Shown here: positions 45,236 to 52,913 of the stretch, piece by piece
Layout: the number at the start of each line of letters is the position of its first letter
Position numbering within the stretch: position 1 is the first letter of the stretch
Assembly: GCF_000765215.1 (NCBI RefSeq)
Contig: NZ_JPJE01000025.1
Location: 1 to 56,617 of the forward strand
Origin: Eubacterium sp. ER2
Lineage (GTDB): Bacteria; Bacillota; Clostridia; Lachnospirales; Lachnospiraceae
Reading direction: 5' to 3'
Length of the DNA: 56,617 nt
Notes under the pieces: generated by a model
What the model was told of the DNA's origin: nothing
Database searches by the model: none
The model's input: only the letters and a program-made list of their open reading frames with translations
Program-made: the position numbers and the translations under genes

Positions 45236-45952
45236 ATGTATGCATTTGACAGCAGGGTGAGGTTCAGTGAGGCAGACCACCACGAGACCATTACCCTTCC
45301 GGGGATCATCAATTATTTTCAGGACTGCAGTATTTTCCACTCAGAGGATGTGGGCCTTGGGATCGACTATCTGAAAGAGAAGAAGAGAGCCTGGGTGCTC
45401 ACATCCTGGCAGATCGTTGTGGACCGGTATCCAAGGATCGGCGAGCGCATCCGGGTGGCCACCTGGGCCACGGAGTTCAACGGCCTGTACGGCTACAGAA
45501 ATTTCTGCATGTGGGACGAGAAGGGGGAGAGGGCAGCCTGCGCCAACTCCATCTGGGCCTTTATGGATCTGGAGAAGGGGCGCCCGGTGAAGCCCCAGCC
45601 GGAGGATATAGAAAAATACGGCACGGAGGCGCCTCTGGAGATGGAGTACGCGCCGAGGAAGATCCGGCTCCCACAAAAGCTGGAGGAGGGAAGCGCGTTC
45701 CCGGTGCGTAAATATCACATTGACACAAACGAGCATGTCAACAACTGCCAGTATGTGCAGATGGCCCTGGAGGCGCTGCGTGAGGAGATGCTTGTGAGGC
45801 AGGTGCGGGTAGAATACAAAAGATCAGCTGTGCTGGGGGACATGATCTGTCCCAGGACGGCAAGGGAAGAAGAAAGGACAGTTGTGGAGCTGTGCAGTGC
45901 GGAGGGAAAGCCGTACGCAGTTGTGGAGCTGACAGGAGAAAAGAGATGTTAG
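45236..45952 (+). CDS. Acyl-ACP thioesterase (FatA-like)
   Basis: A 238-residue double hot-dog protein that frees fatty acids from acyl-carrier protein. Seen: RVRFSEADHHETITLPGIINYFQDCSIFHSEDVG at the N-terminus, ANSIWAFMDLEKGRPVKP, and the second half YHIDTNEHVNNCQYVQMALEAL with the catalytic Asn-His pair (DTNEHVNN, ~165-172). Starts right after the CDF stop, ribosome site GGGAGAGG in that gene. Its end overlaps the next start by 7 nt, so the three genes are one transcript. Physiological role in membrane lipid turnover is inferred from the family. Confidence 0.9.
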   Translation: MYAFDSRVRFSEADHHETITLPGIINYFQDCSIFHSEDVGLGIDYLKEKKRAWVLTSWQIVVDRYPRIGERIRVATWATEFNGLYGYRNFCMWDEKGERAACANSIWAFMDLEKGRPVKPQPEDIEKYGTEAPLEMEYAPRKIRLPQKLEEGSAFPVRKYHIDTNEHVNNCQYVQMALEALREEMLVRQVRVEYKRSAVLGDMICPRTAREEERTVVELCSAEGKPYAVVELTGEKRC

Positions 45953-46776
45953 AAAAAGAATTAGGGAAAAAACAGACGCTGACTGTGGTGAAGCAGACGG
46001 AGTTCGGCGTGTATCTGGGGACAGATGAGGAAAGGGTGCTGCTTCCCAGAAAGCAGGTGCCCGCAGGAACCCGGCTGGGAGACAAGATAGAGGTATTTCT
46101 CTACCGGGACTCACAGGACCGGATCATTGCCACCACTCATGAACCGAAGATCCAGCTCGGTGAGGTGAAGCTGCTGACGGTAAAGGATACCGCTCCCATC
46201 GGGGCCTTTCTGGACTGGGGGCTGGAGAAGGATCTCTTTCTCCCCTTTAAGCAGCAGACGGCAAAGGTGAGGAAGGGGGACGCCTGTCTTGTCAGTCTCT
46301 ATGTGGACAAGAGCGGAAGGCTGTGCGCCACTATGAAGGTGTACGATAAGCTGGAGAAGAGATCCCCCTACAAAAAGGATGACAGAGTCACTGGCATCAT
46401 CTACGAGAAGAGCCTGAACTTCGGCCTTTTCGTGGCTGTGGACGACCGGTACTGCGCCCTCATCCCCAAGAGGGAGGCCGCGGGAAAATATAAAGTGGGA
46501 GACCGCGTCGAGGCCCGTGTGACGGACGTGAAGCCTGACGGCAAGCTGGACTTAAGCCTGCGGGAGAAGGCCTTTATCCAGATGGACAGGGACGCGGAGG
46601 CTGTCATGGAAAAGCTGTTGGCAAACGGCGGGGAGCTCCCCTTCACGGACAAGGCGGATCCGGAGCTGATCCGGGCGGAGTTCGGCTTTGGCAAGAACGC
46701 CTTCAAGAGGGCGGTGGGACGCCTGCTCAAGGAGGGAAAAATCGAGATCCGAGAAAAAACCATTGCAATCCGGTGA
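45946..46776 (+). CDS. cvfB: S1 RNA-binding protein, CvfB-like
   Basis: A 276-residue soluble protein of the CvfB/YitL family: tandem S1-type OB folds (residues ~1-65; ~70-135 with APIGAFLDWGLEKDLFLPFKQQ; ~145-210 with VTGIIYEKSLNFGLFVAVDDRYCALIPK) and a C-terminal winged helix (~225-276, SDPELIRAEFGFGKNAFKRAVGRLLKEGKI-like). CvfB of Staphylococcus affects virulence and RNA stability; here it is likely an RNA-binding factor of unknown target. ATG 45946 overlaps the thioesterase stop, with CAGGAGAAAAGAG upstream; the in-frame ATG at 45892 lies further inside that gene. Confidence 0.9.
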   Translation: MLEKELGKKQTLTVVKQTEFGVYLGTDEERVLLPRKQVPAGTRLGDKIEVFLYRDSQDRIIATTHEPKIQLGEVKLLTVKDTAPIGAFLDWGLEKDLFLPFKQQTAKVRKGDACLVSLYVDKSGRLCATMKVYDKLEKRSPYKKDDRVTGIIYEKSLNFGLFVAVDDRYCALIPKREAAGKYKVGDRVEARVTDVKPDGKLDLSLREKAFIQMDRDAEAVMEKLLANGGELPFTDKADPELIRAEFGFGKNAFKRAVGRLLKEGKIEIREKTIAIR

Positions 46777-46790
46777 GATGAGGTTATAAT
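46763..46790 (+). promoter_or_regulatory. Sigma-A promoter of the 77-residue protein gene
   Basis: -35 TTGCAA (46763-46768), 16-nt spacer, -10 TATAAT (46785-46790), at the very end of cvfB. Confidence 0.72.
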
Positions 46791-46860
46791 GGTGAGTGAG
46801 CAGGGGTGTCCGCTTGCGGGCAGTACCCATATATGAATCTGAGAGAAAGGAACAAAGAGC

Positions 46861-47094
46861 ATGAAAGTACAGAATATTACCGATATCGATAAGTTTTTTA
46901 AGGTCGTTGACGACTGCAAGGGAAGAGTGGAGCTGGTGACAGGTGAGGGAGACAGACTGAATCTGAAGTCCAAGCTGTCTCAGTACGTGTCCATGGCCAA
47001 CATATTCTCCAACGGCGAGATCCCGGAGCTGGAGATCATCGCATACGAGAAAGAGGATATTGACAGACTGGTAAGCTTTATGATCAACGGGTAG
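46861..47094 (+). CDS. Conserved small protein, unknown function
   Basis: A 77-residue soluble, acidic protein: MKVQNITDIDKFFKVVDDCKG then VELVTGEGDRLNLKSKLSQYVSMANIFSNGEIPELEIIAYEKEDIDRLVSFMING. I do not recognise a domain with known activity; I recall similar short proteins in Lachnospiraceae near dnaE. No membrane segment, cysteine or catalytic motif stands out. AAGGAAC lies 9 nt before the ATG. It has its own promoter, and the dnaE hairpin/terminator follows 20 nt after its stop. Confidence 0.75.
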   Translation: MKVQNITDIDKFFKVVDDCKGRVELVTGEGDRLNLKSKLSQYVSMANIFSNGEIPELEIIAYEKEDIDRLVSFMING

Positions 47095-47109
47095 TGAAAC
47101 ACAGAATTC

Positions 47110-47173
47110 TTGCGCCTCCCTTTCAAACGTAGTACAATATTTCCAAGTACCACGTCTGAAAGGGAGGCTTTTT
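47110..47173 (+). promoter_or_regulatory. dnaE promoter embedded in a terminator-like, SD-hiding hairpin
   Basis: Inverted repeat GCCTCCCTTTCA (47114-47125) and TGAAAGGGAGGC (47157-47168), 12 perfect pairs, continued by ACGT/ACGT and GTAC/GTAC with single mismatches; loop 47136-47146; TTTTTA follows. The 3' arm contains the dnaE ribosome site. Within it lie -35 TTGCGC (47110-47115) and, 17 nt on, -10 TACAAT (47133-47138). Expected start ~47145, after the 5' arm. Confidence 0.75.
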
Positions 47174-47175
47174 AT

Positions 47176-50100
47176 ATGAGTTTTGCGCATCTGCACGTCC
47201 ACACAGAGTACAGTCTGCTGGACGGATCCAATAAAATAAAGGAATGTATCTCCCGGGTGAAGGAGCTGGGCATGGACAGCGTGGCCATCACGGACCACGG
47301 CGTCATGTACGGCGTGATCGACTTTTACAAGGCGGCCAAGGCGGCTGGAATCAAGCCGGTGCTTGGGTGCGAGGTGTATGTGGCCCCCGGCTCCCGCTTT
47401 GACAAGGAGGCCAGAGGCAACAGCGAGAGCAGGTACTACCACCTTGTGCTGCTGGCGGAAAATGACACCGGCTACCATAACCTGATGAAGCTGGTCTCCC
47501 GGGGATTTACGGAGGGCTACTACTACAAGCCCAGGGTGGACATGGAGCTCCTTCAGGAGTTTCACGAGGGGATTATCGCCCTCAGCGCCTGCCTGGCGGG
47601 GGAAGTGGCCAGAAATATCGTGCAGGGACTCTATGAGGAGGCCAAGGAGGCGGCCCTGCGGTATGAGAAAATCTTTGGAAAGGGCAATTTTTTCCTGGAG
47701 CTCCAGGATCACGGCATGTCCCAGCAGCAGATGGTGAACCAGGCTCTTGTGCGCATGAGCCGGGAGACGGGGATCCAGCTGGTGGCTACCAACGACGTCC
47801 ATTACACCTATGCGGACGACGTGAAGCCCCACGATATCCTCCTCTGCCTCCAGACAGGAAAAAAGCTGGCGGACGAGGACCGGATGCGCTACGAGGGCGG
47901 CCAGTACTACATCAAGTCCGAGGAGGAGATGAGGGAACTCTTCCCCTACGCCCTGGAGGCTCTGGAGAACACCCAGAAGATCGCGGACCGGTGCAATGTG
48001 GAGATCGAGTTCGGCGTGACCAAGCTGCCCAAGTACGATGTGCCGGAGGGATACACCTCCTGGGAATACTTAAATGAACTGTGCCACAAAGGGCTGGAGG
48101 AGAGGTACAGCCCTGTCACAGAGGAGCTGAAGGAGCGGCTGAAATACGAGCTGTCCGTCATCCACGACATGGGCTATGTGGACTATTTCCTCATTGTGTG
48201 GGACTTTATCAAATACGCCAGGGACAACGACATTATGGTGGGACCCGGCCGTGGGTCCGCTGCCGGCAGCATTGTGGCCTACTGCCTGGGCATCACCAGC
48301 ATCGATCCCATCCGGTACCAGCTCCTCTTTGAGAGGTTCCTCAACCCGGAACGTGTGTCCATGCCGGATATTGACGTGGACTTCTGCTTTGAGAGAAGGC
48401 AGGAGGTCATCGACTATGTGGTGCGCAAGTACGGCCCTGACCGGGTGGTGCAGATCGTCACCTTCGGTACTCTGGCGGCCCGGGGCGTCCTTAGGGATGT
48501 GGGCAGGGTCATGGATCTGCCCTACGCCTTTGTGGACACCATTGCGAAAATGGTTCCCACAGAGCTGAACATCACCCTGGACAAGGCCCTTGCCATGAAT
48601 CCGGAGCTGAAGAAGCTGTACGAGGAGGACAGCCAGGTGCGGGAGCTTGTGGACATGTCCAAGAGGCTGGAGGGACTGCCAAGGCACACCTCCATGCACG
48701 CGGCCGGCGTGGTCATCAGCCAGAAGGCGGTGGACGAGTACGTGCCCCTGTCTCTTGGCTCTGACGGCTCCGTGACCACCCAGTTTACCATGACCACCCT
48801 GGAGGAGCTGGGGCTTCTGAAAATGGATTTCCTGGGCCTTCGGACCCTGACGGTGATCCAGAACGCGGTGGAGCTGGCCCAGAAGAGCACAGGAAAAGAG
48901 ATTGATATACACAGCATCGACTACAATGACAAGGAGGTGCTGGACTCCATCGGCACGGGAAAGACAGACGGCGTGTTCCAGCTTGAGAGCACCGGGATGA
49001 AGAGCTTCATGAAGGAGCTGAAGCCCCAGAGTCTGGAGGATATCATTGCCGGGATTTCCCTGTACCGGCCCGGCCCCATGGACTTTATCCCCCAGTATAT
49101 CAGGGGAAAAAACAACCCGGAGCTGATCACCTACGACTGCCCCCAGCTGGAGCCGATCCTGGCACCCACCTACGGGTGCATTGTCTACCAGGAGCAGGTT
49201 ATGCAGATCGTCCGGGATCTGGCCGGCTACACCCTGGGACGAAGCGACCTTCTGCGCCGCGCCATGTCCAAGAAAAAGGGAGATGTGATGCAGAAGGAGC
49301 GGCAGAACTTTGTCTATGGCAACCCGGAGGAGGGAGTGCCCGGCTGTGTGAACAATGGCATAGATGAGAAGACGGCCAACAAGATTTACGACGAGATGAT
49401 TGATTTCGCAAAATACGCCTTCAACAAGTCCCACGCGGCGGCCTACGCGGTGGTCTCCTACCAGACCGCCTGGCTGAAGTACTACTACCCGGTGGAATTT
49501 ATGGCGGCTCTCATGACATCCGTGATTGAAAATCCATCCAAGGTGGCAGAATATATTTACAGCTGCCGCCAGATGGGCATTGACATCCTGCCCCCTGACA
49601 TCAACAAGGGCGAGGGCAATTTCTCTGTGGACGGAGGCAATATCCGGTATGGCCTGGCAGCTATCAAGAGCATCGGGAAGCCGGTGATCCACTCCATCAT
49701 CGAGGAGAGGGAACAAAACGGCCTCTTCCGCAGCCTGAAGGATTTCATCGAGAGAATGTCTGGAAAGGACGTGAACAGGCGCACCATCGAGAACTTCATC
49801 AAGGCGGGGGCCTTTGACGGGCTGGGAGGCACAAGGCGGCAGTTCATGGCCATCTACGTGCAGATCCTGGACCAGGTGAACCAGGAGAGAAAATACTCCA
49901 TGACCGGTCAGATGTCCCTTTTTGACCTGGTGGATGATGAGCAGAAGAAGGAGTTTGACATTCCCCTCCCGGACGTGGGCGAGTATGACAAGGAGACAAA
50001 GCTGGCCTTTGAGAAGGAGGTCAGTGGCGTGTATCTGACCGGCCATCCCCTGGAGGACTACGAGGAGAAGTGGAAGAAAAATATTTCCAGAACCACCCTG

Positions 50101-50652
50101 GACTTTCAGATCGATGACTCTACCGGCCGCTCCAAGGTCCGGGACGGCGCCAGGGAGACAGTGGGCGGCATGATCACGGCAAAGACCATCAAGCACACGA
50201 AAAACAATAAGATGATGGCCTTCCTAACTCTGGAGGATCTGGCGGGCACGGTGGAGATCGTCGTATTTCCCCGGGATTACGAGAAATACCAGCGGATGCT
50301 GGGGCAGGATGACAAGGTGTTTATCCGGGGCAGAGTGTCCGAGGAGGACGACGCCCCCAGCAAGCTCATCTGCGAGAGCGTGGTGCCTTTTGAGCAGACG
50401 AAGAAGGAGCTGTGGATCCAGTATAAGGACAAAGCCTCTTACATGGAGGACGAAGAGCATCTCTTTGACATGCTCCGGGCCTCCGACGGGGACGACTCGG
50501 TGGTTATTTACTGCCGGGCGGAGAAGGCGGTGAAGCGTCTTCCGGCCGGAAAAAATATTTATATTGAGCCTGGAATACTGAGCAGATTGACGAATTATTT
50601 CGGAGAAAGTTGTGTAAAAGTTGTAGAAAAACCCATTGAAAGCATAAGGTAG
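47176..50652 (+). CDS. dnaE: DNA polymerase III subunit alpha (DnaE)
   Basis: An 1158-residue replicative polymerase of the DnaE type. N-terminal PHP domain (FAHLHVHTEYSLLDGSNKI, ITDHGVMYGV), polymerase core with GPGRGSAAGSIVAYCLGIT and the catalytic Asp pair in PDIDVDFCFERR, then LYRPGPMDFIPQYIRGK, TVEIVVFPRDYEKY of the OB-fold region (~1010-1060) and a C-terminal tau-binding part. Length and order are those of a DnaE1/DnaE3-like protein, not the PolC form. ATG 47176 is chosen by AGGGAGG and by the MSFAHLHVHTEYS start; an in-frame ATG at 47110 is upstream of the promoter. Followed by pfkA with its own promoter. Confidence 0.97.
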   Translation: MSFAHLHVHTEYSLLDGSNKIKECISRVKELGMDSVAITDHGVMYGVIDFYKAAKAAGIKPVLGCEVYVAPGSRFDKEARGNSESRYYHLVLLAENDTGYHNLMKLVSRGFTEGYYYKPRVDMELLQEFHEGIIALSACLAGEVARNIVQGLYEEAKEAALRYEKIFGKGNFFLELQDHGMSQQQMVNQALVRMSRETGIQLVATNDVHYTYADDVKPHDILLCLQTGKKLADEDRMRYEGGQYYIKSEEEMRELFPYALEALENTQKIADRCNVEIEFGVTKLPKYDVPEGYTSWEYLNELCHKGLEERYSPVTEELKERLKYELSVIHDMGYVDYFLIVWDFIKYARDNDIMVGPGRGSAAGSIVAYCLGITSIDPIRYQLLFERFLNPERVSMPDIDVDFCFERRQEVIDYVVRKYGPDRVVQIVTFGTLAARGVLRDVGRVMDLPYAFVDTIAKMVPTELNITLDKALAMNPELKKLYEEDSQVRELVDMSKRLEGLPRHTSMHAAGVVISQKAVDEYVPLSLGSDGSVTTQFTMTTLEELGLLKMDFLGLRTLTVIQNAVELAQKSTGKEIDIHSIDYNDKEVLDSIGTGKTDGVFQLESTGMKSFMKELKPQSLEDIIAGISLYRPGPMDFIPQYIRGKNNPELITYDCPQLEPILAPTYGCIVYQEQVMQIVRDLAGYTLGRSDLLRRAMSKKKGDVMQKERQNFVYGNPEEGVPGCVNNGIDEKTANKIYDEMIDFAKYAFNKSHAAAYAVVSYQTAWLKYYYPVEFMAALMTSVIENPSKVAEYIYSCRQMGIDILPPDINKGEGNFSVDGGNIRYGLAAIKSIGKPVIHSIIEEREQNGLFRSLKDFIERMSGKDVNRRTIENFIKAGAFDGLGGTRRQFMAIYVQILDQVNQERKYSMTGQMSLFDLVDDEQKKEFDIPLPDVGEYDKETKLAFEKEVSGVYLTGHPLEDYEEKWKKNISRTTLDFQIDDSTGRSKVRDGARETVGGMITAKTIKHTKNNKMMAFLTLEDLAGTVEIVVFPRDYEKYQRMLGQDDKVFIRGRVSEEDDAPSKLICESVVPFEQTKKELWIQYKDKASYMEDEEHLFDMLRASDGDDSVVIYCRAEKAVKRLPAGKNIYIEPGILSRLTNYFGESCVKVVEKPIESIR

Positions 50653-50664
50653 ATAATGTAGAAT
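50636..50664 (+). promoter_or_regulatory. Sigma-A promoter of pfkA
   Basis: -35 TTGAAA (50636-50641), 17-nt spacer, -10 TAGAAT (50659-50664), overlapping the end of dnaE. Confidence 0.8.
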
Positions 50665-50721
50665 GGTAAAGAATAAGAGAAAGATCCAGATTATGAATAC
50701 ACGACAAATGGAGGAAAAATC

Positions 50722-51702
50722 ATGGCAGAGAAGAAGGTAATTCGTACGATCGGAGTTTTGACAAGCGGCGGTGACGCCCCTGGAATGAACGCTGCGATCC
50801 GTGCGGTAGTGAGGACAGCTTTAGGGAAAGGCTTAAAGGTAAGGGGTATCCGCAAGGGATATCAGGGACTTCTGGATGAAGAGATCATAGACCTGACTGC
50901 GAGAGATGTATCCGACACGATCCAGAGAGGAGGCACCATTCTGCAGACAGCCCGCTGTGAGGAGATGCGCACAGAGGAGGGACAGCAGAAGGCTGCGGCT
51001 ATCTGTAAGAAATACGGCATTGACGGCCTGGTAGTCATCGGAGGAGACGGCTCCTTCGCGGGCGCTCAGAAGCTGGCAAACCTGGGGATCAACACCATCG
51101 GTATCCCGGGAACCATCGACCTGGACATCGCCTGTACAGAATATACGATTGGATTTGACACAGCTGTAAACACAGCTATGGAGGCTATTGACAAGGTAAG
51201 AGATACTTCCACATCCCACGAGAGATGCTCCATCATCGAGGTTATGGGAAGAGACGCCGGATGGCTGGCCCTGTGGTGCGGTATCGCCAACGGCGCTGAG
51301 AGGATCCTTCTTCCCGAGGAGCACGACTTTGATGAGGCCGCGATCATCGCGGACATCCAGGAGTGCAGAAAGCGTGGAAAGAAGAACTATATCATCATCA
51401 ACGCGGAGGGAATCGGCGGCTCCATTGAGCTGGCCAAGAGAATTGAGGCGGCCACAGGCATGGAGACAAGAGCCACCATCCTGGGACACATGCAGCGCGG
51501 CGGAAGCCCCACATGTAAGGACCGTGTGTACGCTTCCATCATGGGCGCGAAGGCGGTAGATCTTCTGATTGAGGGCAAGAGCAACCGCGTAGTTGGATAC
51601 AAAGGCGGCGAGTATGTGGACTTTGATATCAACGAGGCGCTGAATATGCAGAAACAGATTCCTGCTTATCAGTATGAGATCGCGAGAGAGCTGGCACTGT
51701 AA
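50722..51702 (+). CDS. pfkA: 6-phosphofructokinase (ATP type)
   Basis: A 326-residue glycolytic kinase making fructose-1,6-bisphosphate. Seen: GVLTSGGDAPGMNAAIRAVV (ATP loop, 11-30), VIGGDGSFAGAQ (~106-116), IPGTIDLDIACTEYTIGFDTA (~128-147) with catalytic Asp133, MGRDAGWLA, and LGHMQRGGSPTCKDR. The GGDGS and PGT residues point to ATP rather than pyrophosphate as donor. Odd point: the usual PGTIDNDI reads PGTIDLDI, with Leu134 for Asn. GGAGG before ATG 50722. DUF1934 gene begins at the next base after the stop. Confidence 0.95.
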   Translation: MAEKKVIRTIGVLTSGGDAPGMNAAIRAVVRTALGKGLKVRGIRKGYQGLLDEEIIDLTARDVSDTIQRGGTILQTARCEEMRTEEGQQKAAAICKKYGIDGLVVIGGDGSFAGAQKLANLGINTIGIPGTIDLDIACTEYTIGFDTAVNTAMEAIDKVRDTSTSHERCSIIEVMGRDAGWLALWCGIANGAERILLPEEHDFDEAAIIADIQECRKRGKKNYIIINAEGIGGSIELAKRIEAATGMETRATILGHMQRGGSPTCKDRVYASIMGAKAVDLLIEGKSNRVVGYKGGEYVDFDINEALNMQKQIPAYQYEIARELAL

Positions 51703-52179
51703 ATGACAAAGGATGTATTGATCAGTATTTCCGGACTCCACTTCGGTGCAGGGGAGGAGAACGGGGAGGGCGAGCCGGTGGAGATCATCACTCCGGCCGC
51801 CTATTATCTGAAGAATGACAGGCACTACGTACTCTACGACGAGGTTGTGGAGGGCGTGCCCGGCACGGTCAAAAATACGATCAAGATCATAGGCGACAGC
51901 CTGTTCGAGGTGCGCAAAAGCGGGATCGCCAACGCCCGGATGGTGTTTGAGAAGGGCAGGATGAACATGACCGCCTACGAGACGCCTTACGGGGAAATGA
52001 TGGTGGGCATCCACACGAGAGATATCACCACCGAGGTGTCAGAGGACAGGATCGACGTACACATCAGCTACGCCCTGGACATCAACAGCGAGCCCCTGTC
52101 TGACTGTGAGATAGATGTGACCATCCGCCCGGTGCAGCCGGCACAGCCGGCGCAGGGTTCTGCCCCGGAGCAGATATAA
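51703..52179 (+). CDS. DUF1934 family protein (YwiB-like)
   Basis: A 158-residue protein with the beta-barrel-like DUF1934 pattern: MTKDVLISISGLHF, AAYYLKNDRHYVLYDE, NTIKIIGDSLFEVRKSGIANARMVFEKGRMNMTAYETPYGEMMVGIHTRDI, ISYALDINSEPLSDCEIDVTI. It resembles a lipocalin/calycin-type fold; function in B. subtilis YwiB and relatives is unknown. The tail is Pro/Ala/Gln-rich (VQPAQPAQGSAP). The start codon abuts the pfkA stop and uses GAGAGAG inside pfkA, so expression is tied to glycolysis gene pfkA. A strong terminator follows. Confidence 0.85.
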   Translation: MTKDVLISISGLHFGAGEENGEGEPVEIITPAAYYLKNDRHYVLYDEVVEGVPGTVKNTIKIIGDSLFEVRKSGIANARMVFEKGRMNMTAYETPYGEMMVGIHTRDITTEVSEDRIDVHISYALDINSEPLSDCEIDVTIRPVQPAQPAQGSAPEQI

Positions 52180-52185
52180 AACCAG

Positions 52186-52221
52186 AAAAAAACTCCAGGC
52201 CTTTCAGCCTGGAGTTTTTTT
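52186..52221. terminator. Two-way intrinsic terminator
   Basis: AAAAAAACTCCAGGC (52186-52200), loop CTTTCA, GCCTGGAGTTTTTTT (52207-52221): perfect 15-bp stem serving DUF1934 (+) and the convergent gene at 52244 (-). Confidence 0.94.
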
Positions 52222-52243
52222 GCCTCATTATACATGATACGTA

Positions 52244-52687
52244 CTATATTTTGTCCCGAAGCCTAGCGATAAAGCCCTTCTTCTTCGGGGGCGCTTCCAG
52301 AGGACCGCGCAGGCCTCTCACCGCTGTGATATAGATGCCGCTCACGGTTGCCTTGACTTCCTTTTTCACGGGAATCAGGGGATACACCTTTGAGTCGCAC
52401 ATCAGCGTCATGATCTTTGGCCCAACCTTTGCCTTCACAACCGGCACCTTGGACCGGCGCAGATACTTGGGTGTGTTTTCCAGCACGATGGAAGGAAAGC
52501 CTGCGTCTCTCAGGCGCATGGTACGCTTGTCAATGATAAGCATGGTAACTGTCTGTGCCGCGGCGTCCAGCTGCTCCTGCTGCTCAGCCTGTCTCCTCTC
52601 CGCCTTTCTGCCGAGGAAGTACAGCACGATACACGCAATGATCAAAACGACCAGAATTACTAACAAAACAATCGTCAATGTATTCAC
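52244..52687 (-). CDS. Membrane-anchored conserved protein, unknown function
   Basis: A 147-residue protein with one N-terminal membrane helix (TIVLLVILVVLIIACIVLYFLG, ~4-25), a Glu/Gln/Arg-rich coiled stretch (RKAERRQAEQQEQLDAAAQ) and a ~95-residue cytosolic part (VTMLIIDKRTMRLRDAGFPSIVLENTPKYLRRSKVPVVKAKVGPKIMTLMCDSKVYPLIPVKKEVKATVSGIYITAV) ending in a basic tail. Domain not recognised; similar proteins occur in Lachnospiraceae as far as I recall. Start is GTG 52687, supported by GAGGAGG 8 nt upstream; no ATG is in range. The ribosome site can pair with an upstream arm. Confidence 0.72.
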   Translation of the reverse strand: MNTLTIVLLVILVVLIIACIVLYFLGRKAERRQAEQQEQLDAAAQTVTMLIIDKRTMRLRDAGFPSIVLENTPKYLRRSKVPVVKAKVGPKIMTLMCDSKVYPLIPVKKEVKATVSGIYITAVRGLRGPLEAPPKKKGFIARLRDKI

Positions 52688-52692
52688 GGGGA

Positions 52693-52747
52693 AACCTCCT
52701 CACTATGTAATAATCGCACAGTATATTTTAACATTGTTTAGGGGGTT
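52693..52747 (-). promoter_or_regulatory. Promoter with SD-complementary arm, gene 52244-52687
   Basis: Minus strand: AACCCCCT (52740-52747) and AGGAGGTT (52693-52700), 7 of 8 pairs, with -10 TATACT (52720-52725) in the loop; no good -35. The 3' arm is the ribosome site. Expected start ~52713. Confidence 0.45.
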
Positions 52748-52838
52748 GCGCAATGTTTTTCTTGGAGAGATTTGGCCTTTTGCGGGGAAAGACAATGAAA
52801 AAAGCATAAACTTACTTTTATTCAAAAGCGGGATGTGC

Positions 52839-52844
52839 TATACT
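52839..52844 (+). promoter_or_regulatory. Extended -10 of the trigger-factor-like lipoprotein gene
   Basis: TGC-TATACT (hexamer 52839-52844), weak -35 TTTTAT 17 nt upstream. A small GATAC/GTATC hairpin follows in the leader. No SD-hiding arm here. Confidence 0.6.
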
Positions 52845-52913
52845 GATACGAGTATCCGGTAAAGATGAAAGACAGGGTACGGAAGAAATCATAAACGATT
52901 AAGAGGTGTAGAC

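Noticed and set aside
48070-50196. Long open frame antisense to dnaE, and similar ones at 41508-43862 and 4493-5998 (all minus)
   Set aside because: They mirror strongly coding genes in a GC-biased third-position background, have no ribosome sites or recognisable domains.
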